A stretch of 64,000 nucleotides of DNA from Actinoplanes teichomyceticus ATCC 31121 (GTDB lineage Bacteria > Actinomycetota > Actinomycetes > Mycobacteriales > Micromonosporaceae). Made by a program: the position numbers and the translations under genes. Shown one piece after another: positions 26,258 to 35,254 of the stretch. Numbering within the stretch: position 1 is the first letter of the stretch; each line of letters opens with the position of its first letter. Where the stretch lies: assembly GCF_003711105.1 (NCBI RefSeq), contig NZ_CP023865.1:1710001-1774000 (forward strand), written 5' to 3'. The notes under the pieces are model-generated. The model was given only the letters and a program-made list of their open reading frames with translations. It was not told the origin of the DNA and ran no database searches.

Positions 26258-27175
26258 GTGCAGCTACAACAACTAAGGTACTTCCTGGCGGTGGTAGAGA
26301 CCCGGCATTTCACACAAGCAGCGGACATTCTGGGCGTCTCGCAGCCTACGTTGAGTAAGCAGATTCACACCCTGGAAGCGTCCCTCGGCGCCCCGCTCTT
26401 CGAGCGCCGCCGCGGTGCGGTCGCCCTCACCGTGGCCGGCGAGACGCTGCTGCCAATGGCCCAGCGGATCGTCGCCGACGCGGACGCCGCCCGCGACGCC
26501 GTACAGGACATCGTCGGCCTGCGCCGGGGCGAGGTCCGGCTGGGCGCCACCCCGAGCCTGTGCTCCTCGCTGGTGCCCGCCGTGCTGCGCAGCTTCCGCG
26601 GCGACCACCCCGAGGTCAAGCTGCACGTCAGCGAGGGCAGCTCGCAGGACCTGATCGCCGGGCTGCTGGCGCACACCCTCGACCTGGCCCTGATCGTCCA
26701 GCCCGAGCACGGGATCGACCCGGCGCTGGCCACCACCGCGCTGGTCCGGGAGAGCCTGGTGGTGGCCTCGGTCGCGGACGGCCCGCCGCCCACCGTGGGG
26801 CGGCAGCTGGAGCTGGCCGAGCTGCGGCACACCCCGATGGTGATGTTCCGGGAGGGCTACGACATCCGCGAGGTCACCCTGCACGCCTGCGAGCGGGCCG
26901 GCTTCACCCCCAAGTTCGCGGTCGAGGGCGGCGAGATGGACGCCGTGCTGGCCTTCGTCGAGGCCGGTCTCGGCGTCGCGCTGGTGCCGAGCATGGTGCT
27001 GGCCAACCGGCCGCTGCTGCGGGCGACCCCGCTCGCGCCGCCCGGGATGCGCCGCACGATCGCGCTGGCCCAGCGCCGCGCGGCGGTCCTGCCGCACGCC
27101 GCCGCCGCGCTGCGCGAGGTGGTGCTGGAGCACATCGCCTCCGGCCGGCTCCCGTTCGGGGTGCGCGCCCTCTGA
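26258..27175 (+). CDS. LysR-family transcriptional regulator
   Basis: A 305-residue regulator. The N-terminal wHTH (LRYFLAVVETRHFTQAADIL, SQPTLSKQIHTLE, FERRRGAVALTVAGE) is canonical, followed by the CysB/OxyR-like co-inducer domain (RLGATPSLCSSLVPAVL, VEAGLGVALVPS). Leaderless GTG start. It is divergent from sdhCAB with a palindrome in the 77-bp interval, so control of succinate dehydrogenase is likely. The effector is unknown. Confidence 0.9.
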   Translation: MQLQQLRYFLAVVETRHFTQAADILGVSQPTLSKQIHTLEASLGAPLFERRRGAVALTVAGETLLPMAQRIVADADAARDAVQDIVGLRRGEVRLGATPSLCSSLVPAVLRSFRGDHPEVKLHVSEGSSQDLIAGLLAHTLDLALIVQPEHGIDPALATTALVRESLVVASVADGPPPTVGRQLELAELRHTPMVMFREGYDIREVTLHACERAGFTPKFAVEGGEMDAVLAFVEAGLGVALVPSMVLANRPLLRATPLAPPGMRRTIALAQRRAAVLPHAAAALREVVLEHIASGRLPFGVRAL

Positions 27176-27229
27176 CCGTCCGTCCACATCGGGTGGTCAG
27201 GTGCCGACGCTGCGTTTAGAGTCCTGGGT

Positions 27230-27985
27230 GTGTGGCATGGCGAGCTCCACGACCCCCGGCTGGTCGAAATCCACGACGCCGAGTGTCCGTGGGGCTGGGA
27301 CGACGACCTGTTCATGGCCGTGCTCGCCGAGCGCTCCGCGCCGCGCGTGGCCGACCTGGGCTGCGGCACCGGCCGGCTGGCCATCGCCATGGCCCGGGCC
27401 GGGCACCGGGTCACCGCGGTCGACCCGGCGCCGGCCGCGCTGGCGGCGGCCCGGCGCAAACCCGGCGGCGACCGGGTCCAGTGGCTGCGGGGCTCGGCCG
27501 GGCAGCTGCCCGCGAGGTCGTACGACGCGGCCATGATGACCGGTCACGTGGCGCAGTCGTTCACCGACGACGACGAGTGGGACGCGGTGCTGCGCGGGCT
27601 GCGCCGGGCGCTGATCCCGGAGGGCCGGCTGATCTTCGACAGCCGGGACCCGGCCGGCGAGCCGTGGCGGCGGTGGAACCCGCGGGACTCGTGGCGCACC
27701 GTGGTGCTCGGCGACGGCGCCGGCGTGCAGGCGTGGAGCGAGGCCGAGCTGACCGGGCCGAACACCGTGCACGTCACCCGGCGCTACCGGTTCGCCGACG
27801 GGCGCGACCTGGCGAACTCGGCGACGCTGCGTCTGCGGACCGAGGCGCAGCTGCGTGACTCGCTGCGCGAGGCGGGCTTCCGGGTGGACCGGATCTACGG
27901 CGGCTGGGGGCGCGAGCCGGTCGGGCTCAGCGGGGACGGCGAGCTCATCGTGATCGCCGTCGCGGCGCCCCGATTGATGTCCTGA
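27230..27985 (+). CDS. Class I SAM-dependent methyltransferase
   Basis: A 251-residue protein with the Rossmann SAM motif VADLGCGTGRLAIAMA near residue 40, the acidic residue in VTAVDPAPAALA, and the later AMMTGHVAQ segment. The sequence beyond the core (RLIFDSRDPAGEPWRRWNP) resembles general actinobacterial methyltransferases of unknown substrate. Leaderless GTG start with TAGAGT (27217-27222) 7 nt upstream. No clear link to its neighbours. Confidence 0.8.
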   Translation: MWHGELHDPRLVEIHDAECPWGWDDDLFMAVLAERSAPRVADLGCGTGRLAIAMARAGHRVTAVDPAPAALAAARRKPGGDRVQWLRGSAGQLPARSYDAAMMTGHVAQSFTDDDEWDAVLRGLRRALIPEGRLIFDSRDPAGEPWRRWNPRDSWRTVVLGDGAGVQAWSEAELTGPNTVHVTRRYRFADGRDLANSATLRLRTEAQLRDSLREAGFRVDRIYGGWGREPVGLSGDGELIVIAVAAPRLMS

Positions 27986-28117
27986 CGGTCACGGATGTGC
28001 CGAGATGGTGGCCGGAACCGCGCAAGCCATTGCCAGACATGGATCCGCGACTACTATCCGCTCCCATCGGCATTGGTCTTCACCCCGGGTGCTGGCCATT
28101 ACGCGAGGTAGGGTGGC

Positions 28118-29845
28118 ATGTCCGACAACGAGTGGCCCGACCCACGTCTGCCCGACCGGACGCAGTGGAGCCGGCCGCCCCACGAGCCACCCCTGAGCCG
28201 GGGCCGCACGTTGCTGGCCGCGGCGGTGGTCGTGCTGGTCCTGCTGGCCGCCGGCGGGATCGCCTGGCGGCTGATGAGCAACCGCGACGGGACCCCGGTC
28301 GCCGAGCCCAGCGCCGCCCCGCCCACGTCGCCGCGGCCGACCGCGCCGCCCTGCCCCGAGGAGAAACTTCGGGTGGCCGCCGCGCCGGAGATCGCCCCGG
28401 TGATCGAGAACGCGGCCGGCGCCCTGCGCCGGCCCGGCCAGCGCTGCTCCGAGATCGCGGTGCGGGCGGTGGAACCCGGCGCCGTCCTCACCACCACGCC
28501 GCGGCCGGACGTGTGGGTGCCCTCCAGCAGCGCCTGGCTGGCGATCGCCGGCGCCCGGGGCGAGCAGTGGACCACCAGCGGCGCGCCGCTCGGCTGGTCG
28601 CCCCTGGTGATCGCCGGACCGGAAGCGATCAGCACGGTGTTCGCCCCGCAGGGCCGGACGTCCTGGACCGGCCTGGTGCAGGGGGCGGCCCAGGCGCGGC
28701 TGCCGGCCGTCCGGATGTCCGACCCGCTGATCACCACGACCGGTCTGCTCGGCGTCTTCGCCCTGCACCGGGCCACCGCCGCCGCCAGCACCGACGCCGG
28801 GATCGCCAAGCTGCAGGCGCTCACCCTGCGCAGCCGGCTGGAGAACGCCGCGGTGGAGCCGGCTGAGATCTTCCGGCAGCTGGCCGCCGAGTCCGACTCG
28901 ACCACCGCCAGCTACGAGGTCGGCGTCTTCCCGACCACCGAGCAGCAGCTCACCGCCTATCAGCAGGCCGGGCACAGGGTCCGGCTGGCCGGCTCGGCGC
29001 CGGCGGACGGCCAGGTCGACGCCGACTATCCGTACGCCGTGCGCGGGGGCGCCCCGGCCGAGCTCGCCGAGCGGCTGCGCGCGGCGATCACCGCGGAGGC
29101 GGTCACCGGCGCCGGATTCCGCGCCACGGCCACCAAGGGGGCGCTGCGCCCGCCGGCCGCGCCCGAGCGGCTGCTCGGTCCGGCCCGGCAGTGGTCCGGC
29201 TACAAGTCGGTGGCCTTCCAGGTGCTGCTGCTGATCGACGCGTCCGGCTCGATGAACGAGCGGATCACCGACCGGGCCGGGCGCGTCGTCACCAAGGCCT
29301 CGCTGCTGCGCGAGTCCGGCGCCACCGCGGCGCAGCTGTTCGGCGAGGAGACCAGCCTCGGTATGTGGTATTTCGGCACCTCCCGCCCGGGCGGCCCGGC
29401 GCACACCGAGGAGGTGTCGTTCGGACCGATCACGGCGTCCGACGCCGGCCGGCCCCGGCGCGACCGGCTGGCTGCCAAGATCGGGTCGTACCGGCCGGTG
29501 GCGAACGCGGGGACGCCGCTGTACCAGACCGTGCTGGACGGCGTCGCGGAGATGCGCGGGCGGGCCAGGCCGGACGCCGCCACGGTGGTGGTGGTCCTCA
29601 CCGACGGCTCGGACGGCGGGACGGACGTCAAGATGTCCCAGGCCGACTTCCTGGCCAGGCTGTCGGCGAGCGCGGACCCGGCCCGGCCGGTCCCGGTGAT
29701 CGCCGTCGGCTACGGCCCGGACGCGAACATGTCCGCGTTGCAGGGCATGGCCAAGGCGACCGGCGGGCGCGCGATCGCCGCCCGCAACCCGGCCGACCTG
29801 GCCTCCGGCATCGCGCAGGCGTTCCTCGCCGCTCACGGTGGTTGA
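28118..29845 (+). CDS. Membrane-anchored protein with solute-binding-like and VWA domains
   Basis: A 575-residue protein. A membrane anchor (LLAAAVVVLVLLAAGGIAW) is near residues 30-50, followed by a Pro-rich linker. Residues about 80-340 resemble a periplasmic type 2 solute-binding fold (KLRVAAAPEIAPVIE, DVWVPSSSAWL). A C-terminal von Willebrand A domain starts near residue 370 with the MIDAS motif DASGSM and the later LTDGSDGG. This domain pair is common in actinobacteria and is probably extracytoplasmic; it may bind metal-dependent partners, but its role is unknown. The 132 bp before it show no other gene. Confidence 0.82.
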   Translation: MSDNEWPDPRLPDRTQWSRPPHEPPLSRGRTLLAAAVVVLVLLAAGGIAWRLMSNRDGTPVAEPSAAPPTSPRPTAPPCPEEKLRVAAAPEIAPVIENAAGALRRPGQRCSEIAVRAVEPGAVLTTTPRPDVWVPSSSAWLAIAGARGEQWTTSGAPLGWSPLVIAGPEAISTVFAPQGRTSWTGLVQGAAQARLPAVRMSDPLITTTGLLGVFALHRATAAASTDAGIAKLQALTLRSRLENAAVEPAEIFRQLAAESDSTTASYEVGVFPTTEQQLTAYQQAGHRVRLAGSAPADGQVDADYPYAVRGGAPAELAERLRAAITAEAVTGAGFRATATKGALRPPAAPERLLGPARQWSGYKSVAFQVLLLIDASGSMNERITDRAGRVVTKASLLRESGATAAQLFGEETSLGMWYFGTSRPGGPAHTEEVSFGPITASDAGRPRRDRLAAKIGSYRPVANAGTPLYQTVLDGVAEMRGRARPDAATVVVVLTDGSDGGTDVKMSQADFLARLSASADPARPVPVIAVGYGPDANMSALQGMAKATGGRAIAARNPADLASGIAQAFLAAHGG

Positions 29846-29882
29846 GCCGCCGCCGAGGGATGCGAGCCGCGCGAATCCCTGG

Positions 29883-30542
29883 TCAGTGGGAGATCGCTGT
29901 CGAGCGTCCCCCTTCCACGGCGTAGGAGCCGGCGGAGAGCTCGCCGAAGCCGGCGGGGGTCAGGGTCAGCGAGACGACGCCGTTGGGCAGCACGCGCGCG
30001 TCTCCTTCCGCGACCTGCAGTGTGACGGGCGTCGACCCGCAGGAGAACAGGCGCTTGCCGGTTCCGACGACGACCGGGTACTGCAACAGCCGGTAGCGGT
30101 CGACGAGTTCGGCCCGGTGCAGCGCCTGGACGAGCTGCCAGCTGCCGTGCACCTGGAGTTCTTCGCCAGGCAGCTGCTTGAGCCGGCGTACGTCATCGAC
30201 GAGGTCACCGCGCAGAACAGTCGTCGGGCTCCAGTCGGCCTCGTCGTCTGTCAGGGTTCTGCTGACCACGTACTTCGGCAGGGTGTTCAGCTTGGTGGCG
30301 ATCAGATCGTTCGGTGCGGTGACCTTCGGCCAGTACCCGCCGAGCAGGCCGTAGCTCGTGCGGCCGAAGAGGAACGCGTCCGCCTTGCCGAACCAGCCCT
30401 CGACAACCTCGTTGGTGTGCTCGGATGCGTGCGGCACGAGCCAGCCACCGCGGTCGAAGCCGTTCGAGGGGTCCTCGCCGGGTGCTCCCGGGGCTTGCAT
30501 GACGCCGTCGAGGCTGACGAAGACATTGACGCTGAGCAGCAC
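29883..30542 (-). CDS. Dihydrofolate-reductase-like (RibD C-terminal domain) protein
   Basis: A 219-residue protein of the DHFR/RibD_C family found widely in actinobacteria (VNVFVSLDGVMQAPGAP at the start, FLFGRTSYGLLGGYWP, LQVHGSWQLVQAL, YPVVVGTGKRLF). These are NADPH-dependent reductases of mostly unknown substrate. GTG start with GGAGGAG upstream. It is last in an apparent MarR-AraC-reductase operon and may be regulated by one or both factors. Confidence 0.85.
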   Translation of the reverse strand: MLLSVNVFVSLDGVMQAPGAPGEDPSNGFDRGGWLVPHASEHTNEVVEGWFGKADAFLFGRTSYGLLGGYWPKVTAPNDLIATKLNTLPKYVVSRTLTDDEADWSPTTVLRGDLVDDVRRLKQLPGEELQVHGSWQLVQALHRAELVDRYRLLQYPVVVGTGKRLFSCGSTPVTLQVAEGDARVLPNGVVSLTLTPAGFGELSAGSYAVEGGRSTAISH

Positions 30543-30599
30543 GGTTCTCCTCCGAACTAGGATCGGTGGCAGCCGCTCGGGCGGCCGGCCAACGGGAGG

Positions 30600-31310
30600 C
30601 TAGCTGCCGGGCTCCGGGCCGGTCTTGTACAGGAACGACATCGCGGCATCGCCCGCTGCCCCCAGCCCGCGGGCGGTGTGCCCGACGTAGCGCCGCAGCG
30701 CATGTGCCAGATGCGCCTGGTCGAAGTAGCCCAGCGTCGCGACGGCCGCACGCCAGTCGAGGCCGTCGCGCAGCATGGTGGCGGCGGCGTTCGCGCGATC
30801 GATCTGCGTCACAGCAACCTGGGAGAGGCCGGTGGTCGCGCGATATCGGCGTTGCAGGGTTCGTCGGGACCGGTGAGTCTCGGGATGCCCCGATCCCGGC
30901 AGCTGCGAGCGCGCCAGCAGACCCGCGCCCTGCAGGCGTCGGACGAAATGCTCGGCATTCTCGTACGTCGGCGCCTCCCAGTCCTCGCCACCGATGACGA
31001 TCCGGTTCGAGCCGGTCACGGGCAGCGTCGCGTGGCCATCGACGATGGAGGCAGCGGGATGGGGCCGGAGAACGGCACCGAGCGCGAACCGGATCCCCAG
31101 GAACTCGGCGTCCGGGGGGACCGGTGCCGTGGTCGCCGCGGTCTCCGGTCCACGCACGATGGCGCGAAGGTGTCCCCGCGTTCGCGTGAGAATCAACTGG
31201 CACGATGTGCGTGCCGCGGATGTCATGGTGTCCGAGGTGTCGCTAACGGTACGCCACACACGGTCGACGATGCTCGCGTCGGCCTCGGTGTCACGATGCT
31301 CAAACCGCAA
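30600..31310 (-). CDS. AraC-family regulator (TTG start)
   Basis: A 236-residue protein when read from a TTG at 31310; the family N-terminus (LRFEHRDTEADASIVDRVWRT) begins exactly there. The middle holds a sensory domain (DAEFLGIRFALGAVL), and the C-terminus a double HTH of AraC type (VAVTQIDRANAAATMLRDG, ATLGYFDQAHLAHALRRYVG). The TTG overlaps the end of the MarR gene by 11 nt, which supports translational coupling. A later ATG would truncate the sensory domain. The likely target is the DHFR-like gene 57 bp downstream. Confidence 0.75.
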   Translation of the reverse strand: MRFEHRDTEADASIVDRVWRTVSDTSDTMTSAARTSCQLILTRTRGHLRAIVRGPETAATTAPVPPDAEFLGIRFALGAVLRPHPAASIVDGHATLPVTGSNRIVIGGEDWEAPTYENAEHFVRRLQGAGLLARSQLPGSGHPETHRSRRTLQRRYRATTGLSQVAVTQIDRANAAATMLRDGLDWRAAVATLGYFDQAHLAHALRRYVGHTARGLGAAGDAAMSFLYKTGPEPGS

Positions 31311-31830
31311 GCCCCGGCCCCCCGTCGGAGCCGGCCCGGCGGAGCCGGCTCCCCGGCGCAGGCTGCCGGGCTTCGGTGCCCGCGAGCCGGCTTGCCTGCT
31401 CTTCCTGGACTCGGCGGGCCACGCGGAGGAAGTCGACGATGGTGGCGAGTTGCTCGTGCGTGTATCGGCCCAGGGCCTCGGAACCCGCGACGCCGACCGG
31501 CGCGTAGATCCGGTTTTCGGCGTCACGGGCGGTGTTGGTGGCCGCAACGAGGACCCGCCGCCTGTTGTGCGGGTCCGGAATCCGGTCGGCGAGTCCGGCG
31601 CGTTGCAGGCGGTCGATGACCGTGGTCGTGGCGGCCGGACTCAGCCTCAGCGCGTCGCTCAACTCTCCGGCCGAGACCGGCGTGTCGTTTCCCAGCAGCA
31701 GGTCCAACGCCCGCAGATCCGTGCGGTTGATCCCCAGCGCAGCCGCTACGGCCTCGTCGAACGCGTCAGCGGCGCGCTGCAGCAGCCGCAGGTGCGTGGC
31801 TACGAGGCCGATCATCTGATCCTTCGACAT
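31300..31830 (-). CDS. MarR-family transcriptional regulator
   Basis: A 176-residue MarR protein: VATHLRLLQRAADAFDEAVA, then SAGELSDALRLSPAATTTVI (recognition helix) and RIPDPHNRRRVLVAATNTA (wing). The ATG at 31830 is chosen for its GAAAGG site 5 nt upstream and the normal family N-terminus. It is divergent from a SnoaL-like gene, and the shared 76-bp region contains direct repeats that may be its sites. The C-terminal tail of about 25 residues is basic and disordered. Confidence 0.85.
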   Translation of the reverse strand: MSKDQMIGLVATHLRLLQRAADAFDEAVAAALGINRTDLRALDLLLGNDTPVSAGELSDALRLSPAATTTVIDRLQRAGLADRIPDPHNRRRVLVAATNTARDAENRIYAPVGVAGSEALGRYTHEQLATIVDFLRVARRVQEEQASRLAGTEARQPAPGSRLRRAGSDGGPGLAV

Positions 31831-31845
31831 TCGAACCTTTCTGCC

Positions 31846-31890
31846 ATCGTAAGTTCCTGTTATCGTAAGTTTCGAACGCCTAATCGTAGT
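31846..31890 (+). promoter_or_regulatory. Direct repeats in the MarR/SnoaL-like divergent promoter
   Basis: ATCGTAAGTT occurs at 31846-31855 and again at 31862-31871, with a partial third copy, ATCGTAGT, at 31883-31890. Periods are 16 and 21 bp. Placement between the two divergent starts suggests a regulator-binding array. Confidence 0.5.
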
Positions 31891-31906
31891 CGATGGGGGA
31901 GCGCAC

Positions 31907-32398
31907 ATGCATGCCGACGACCACGCCGTCAGAACCCTGTTCGAGCGCCTCATGCAGGCATGGACCGACAACGACGCAGTCGCCTACGCGGACTGCTTCA
32001 CCGAAGACTCCGACTACGTCTCCTATGACGGCACCCGTGCGGTCGGTCGCGGACCGATGCAGGAGGCCCACGACCGGCTCTTCCGTGGCGTGCTCGCCGG
32101 ATCCGCTCTCGTCGGCGGAATCGAATCGATCCGCCACGTCAGCCCGGACGTCGCCATAATCCACGGCACTGCATCGGTTCTGATGCCCTGGCGATCGACG
32201 CTGCCCAGGCGACGGCTGTCCCGGCAGACCTTGGTCGCCGTCCGCACTCCGAACGGCTGGCGGTTCACCGCCCTGCACAACGGCCGAGTCAGGCCGGTCG
32301 CCATCCCCGCCGTCGACTCCGCGCCCGCCCGCCTGGCCCGGGCTCTCGGCAAGCTGGCGCGCAGCCTCGGCGCCGGCCGTAGCGCTACGACGACGTGA
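31907..32398 (+). CDS. SnoaL-like / DUF4440-type NTF2-fold protein
   Basis: A 163-residue protein with the SgcJ/EcaC or DUF4440 pattern: HAVRTLFERLMQAWTDNDAV, YADCFTEDSDYVSYDGTRAVGR, then DVAIIHGTASVL and the final strand TLVAVRTPNGWRFTALHNGR. Members bind small hydrophobic ligands or act as isomerases; the role here is unknown. It is divergent from MarR and probably repressed by it. The following 194 bp (32399-32592) contain no feature I can identify. Confidence 0.78.
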   Translation: MHADDHAVRTLFERLMQAWTDNDAVAYADCFTEDSDYVSYDGTRAVGRGPMQEAHDRLFRGVLAGSALVGGIESIRHVSPDVAIIHGTASVLMPWRSTLPRRRLSRQTLVAVRTPNGWRFTALHNGRVRPVAIPAVDSAPARLARALGKLARSLGAGRSATTT

Positions 32399-32592
32399 AC
32401 GCGGCACAGCCGGTATCCGCTCCTCGGCTCCTCCTCTACGCTCGGTGGGACCAGACCACAGCCACGCGACGCCCGGCCCACCACTCCCCACCACGACGTG
32501 GGAGTCGTGCTGATCACCGCCCAGGCCCACCAACGGCCTGCCCGTCGCAGGAAGCGCACCAAGCCCCGCCGAACGGGTGGAACGACAAAAGC

Positions 32593-34026
32593 TCAGGCCG
32601 GGCCGATCTGGTCGGCGGCGATCCGGGCCGAGAGGGTGACCATCGGGAGCCCGCCGCCCGGGTGCACCGAGCCGCCGACCAGGAACAACCCGTCGACCGC
32701 CGCGCGGTTGCCGGGGCGCAGCAGGCCGCCCGCGGTGCCGTAGATCGCCCCGCCCGGCGCCCCGGTCGCGTCGGCCAGATCGGCCGGCGTCCGTACCTCG
32801 GCGAAGACCAGCCGGTCCCGGACGTCCAGTCCGCGCGCGGCCAGCACGTCCAGGACCCGGTCCCGGTACGCCTGCGCCAGCCCCGGCCGCCGCCAGTCCA
32901 CCGCCGACCATCCGGTGCCCTGCGGCGCCGCGTTCACCAGCACGAACCATGCCTCGTGCCGGTCCGGCGCGACCGCCGGGTCCAGCGCCCGGGTGACGAA
33001 GACGGTGGGGTCGCCGGCCGGTCGCGCCCGCCGTCCCGGGCCGCCGAAGACCGCGTCGAACTCGGCGTCGTAGTCCGGTGGAAAGAACACGTTGTGGTGG
33101 GCCAGTTCCGGGCTCGGCCCGCGCACCCCGAGCAGCAGCACGAACCCGGCCACGCTGCGATCGGCCAGCGCGGCCAGCGGCCCCGGCGCGGGCAGCAGAT
33201 CCCGGTAGAGGGTGAGCGCGTCCACGTTGGACACCACGACGTCGGCCGGCACGAACGCCCCGCCGGCCAGGCGCACGCCGCGCACCCTGCGGTCGGCGTC
33301 GATCGCGGCGACGGGCGTGCCCAGGTGGATCCGTACGCCGGCGGCGGCACACCGCCCGCGCAGCGCCTCGGCCAGCGTGACCAGGCCACCCGGCAGGTAC
33401 CAGCCACCGAACGCGAGCTCGGCGTACGGGATCGCGGCGAGCGCCGCCGGCGCGCGGCGCGGGTCCGCGCCGGCGTACGTGGCGTAGCGGTCCAGCAGCA
33501 TCCGCAACCGCGGATCGCGCAGGTAGTGGCGGCCCAGCGAGCGCAGCGAGCGGCCCGGCGCGATGGCGGCCAGGTCGCCGAGCCGCCAGGAGAGCCGGGC
33601 CAGCGACGCCGCGGTGACCGGGCGTTGCAGCACGGACTCCCACGACGCGTGCCAGATCCGCTCGGCGCGACGCCAGAAGCGGGCCCAGTCACGTGCCGCG
33701 TCCGGACCCAGAGTGGTGGCGATCCGGTCCAGGAAGACCTCGTGCTCGGACGAGGAGTCCAGGACCGTGCCGTCCGGGAAGAAGTGCCGGACCACCGGGT
33801 CCAGCGGTTGCGGGCGCAGGCCCAGGTCCAGCTCGGCGAAGACCTCCGGCAGGGTGAGCAGGCTGGGGCCGGTGTCGAACCGGAAACCGTCGCGTTCGTA
33901 GCCGGCCAGTTTGCCGCCGACCTCGCCGGACCGCTCGTAGACGGTGACCCGGTGCCCGGCCTCGGCCAGCCGGATCGCCGCGGCCAGGCCGCCGACGCCG
34001 GCGCCGATCACCACGATGTCGCTCAT
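32593..34026 (-). CDS. crtI: CrtI/CrtD-type carotenoid desaturase
   Basis: A 477-residue FAD-dependent desaturase. The N-terminal motif is VVIGAGVGGLAAAIRLAEAG with VYERSGEVGGKL, and the C-terminal CrtI signature is LFLVGGSVHPGGGLPMV. The family introduces double bonds into phytoene or into 1-hydroxylated carotenoids. Since it lies in one operon with CruF-like and CrtA-like genes, it may be the 3,4-desaturase CrtD and not the phytoene desaturase; sequence alone does not settle this. No phytoene synthase gene is in the window. Weak ribosome site (GAGG touching the ATG). Confidence 0.82.
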   Translation of the reverse strand: MSDIVVIGAGVGGLAAAIRLAEAGHRVTVYERSGEVGGKLAGYERDGFRFDTGPSLLTLPEVFAELDLGLRPQPLDPVVRHFFPDGTVLDSSSEHEVFLDRIATTLGPDAARDWARFWRRAERIWHASWESVLQRPVTAASLARLSWRLGDLAAIAPGRSLRSLGRHYLRDPRLRMLLDRYATYAGADPRRAPAALAAIPYAELAFGGWYLPGGLVTLAEALRGRCAAAGVRIHLGTPVAAIDADRRVRGVRLAGGAFVPADVVVSNVDALTLYRDLLPAPGPLAALADRSVAGFVLLLGVRGPSPELAHHNVFFPPDYDAEFDAVFGGPGRRARPAGDPTVFVTRALDPAVAPDRHEAWFVLVNAAPQGTGWSAVDWRRPGLAQAYRDRVLDVLAARGLDVRDRLVFAEVRTPADLADATGAPGGAIYGTAGGLLRPGNRAAVDGLFLVGGSVHPGGGLPMVTLSARIAADQIGPA

Positions 34027-34150
34027 CCTCAGATGATCGACGATGCCCGCCTCCGGCGCCCGGCCGGGCCCGCGCGTCCGGCTCACCCCGCCGCTCGCCG
34101 GTCCCGGTGGGCGAGGTCGCCGCCCGCAGGTGGGCCGGGTGCCCGGCCGG

Positions 34151-35254
34151 TCAGGGCAGGGCGCGGCCGCGCCAGGCGAGGCGGCGGCGCCGGCGCAGGT
34201 GGAACGAGCGGGCGACCAGCCAGGCGAACAGCGCGATCGAGAGCGGGTGGGCCAGGGCGTCCGGGAGGACCCGGCCGCCGGTGGCCCGGGCGCTGATCAC
34301 CCGGCCGGTCACGCCCAGCAGGTAGGCGAGCAGCGCCACGAGGGCGTACCCGGGGACGAGCGCGGCCAGCGGGGGGAGGGCGTACAGCAGGAGGAGAAGG
34401 ACCACGACGGCGGCCGCGCCGGCCGCGGACCCGAACGACGCCCACAGCGACTTGGCGTAGCCGTCGGCCAGCTCGCGCCAGGAGTCGTACATCCGGCAGG
34501 TGGCCAGGCGCGAGCCGTCGGCCAGCGCGATCCGGCCGCCGGCCCGTTTCACCGCGCGCGCCAGCGCGATGTCCTCCAGGATCTCGGCGCGGACCGCGGC
34601 GTGCCCGCCGGCCGCCCGGTAGCCGGCCCGGTCCAGGACCAGCCACTGGCCGCCGGCGGCGGCCAGCGACGCCCGCGCCGAACGCTCCATGCCGCGCAAC
34701 GGCAGGAAGGTCAGCCAGGACCACTGCAGCAGCGGTTGGACCAGGCGCCCGGCGCCGACGATCTTCGGGTACGGGCTGAGCAGCGCCACCCCGGCCCGCC
34801 GGAGCAGGTCGACGGCCCCGGCGACGGCATCCGGGCGCAGCACCACGTCCGCGTCCACGAACACCAGCACGTCCGCGTCGCCGGCCAGCCGCGCGAGCTG
34901 GTGGCAGGCGTGCGGCTTGCCGAGCCAGCCGGCCGGTGGCGGGGCGCCGGTGTGCAGGCGCAGCCGGGTCCCGGGCGCCTCGCCGGCGACCGCGCGCACC
35001 ACCTCGGCGGTGCCGTCGGTGGAGCCGTCGTCGAGCACGTGCACGGTCAGGTCGGCCACCCCCCGCTGGGCGAGCAGCGACCGCAGGCACGGGGCGACCC
35101 GGGCGGCCTCGTCGCGCAGCGGCAGCAGCACGGCCACGCGTTCCGCGGTGGTCGCGTCCCGGCGGGGGCGGCGCAGCAGCCGCGCGTTGACCGCGGTGTG
35201 CCCGGTGAGCAGCAGCGCCGGCAGCAGCGCGAGCCAGGCGGCGGATCCGGTCAT
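34151..35254 (-). CDS. Family 2 glycosyltransferase (CruG/CrtQ-like)
   Basis: A 367-residue GT-A enzyme with a membrane anchor at each end. Motifs: VAVLLPLRDEA, DDGSTDGT (nucleotide sugar), VDADVVL (metal DxD), EDIALARAVKRAGG, and a C-terminal pair of helices (VVVLLLLLYALPPLAAL). Its ATG overlaps the CruF-like stop (ATGA). In cyanobacteria CruF (hydratase) and CruG (2'-O-glycosyltransferase) act in sequence on myxol-type carotenoids, so a carotenoid-glycoside role is the best guess. Confidence 0.75.
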   Translation of the reverse strand: MTGSAAWLALLPALLLTGHTAVNARLLRRPRRDATTAERVAVLLPLRDEAARVAPCLRSLLAQRGVADLTVHVLDDGSTDGTAEVVRAVAGEAPGTRLRLHTGAPPPAGWLGKPHACHQLARLAGDADVLVFVDADVVLRPDAVAGAVDLLRRAGVALLSPYPKIVGAGRLVQPLLQWSWLTFLPLRGMERSARASLAAAGGQWLVLDRAGYRAAGGHAAVRAEILEDIALARAVKRAGGRIALADGSRLATCRMYDSWRELADGYAKSLWASFGSAAGAAAVVVLLLLLYALPPLAALVPGYALVALLAYLLGVTGRVISARATGGRVLPDALAHPLSIALFAWLVARSFHLRRRRRLAWRGRALP

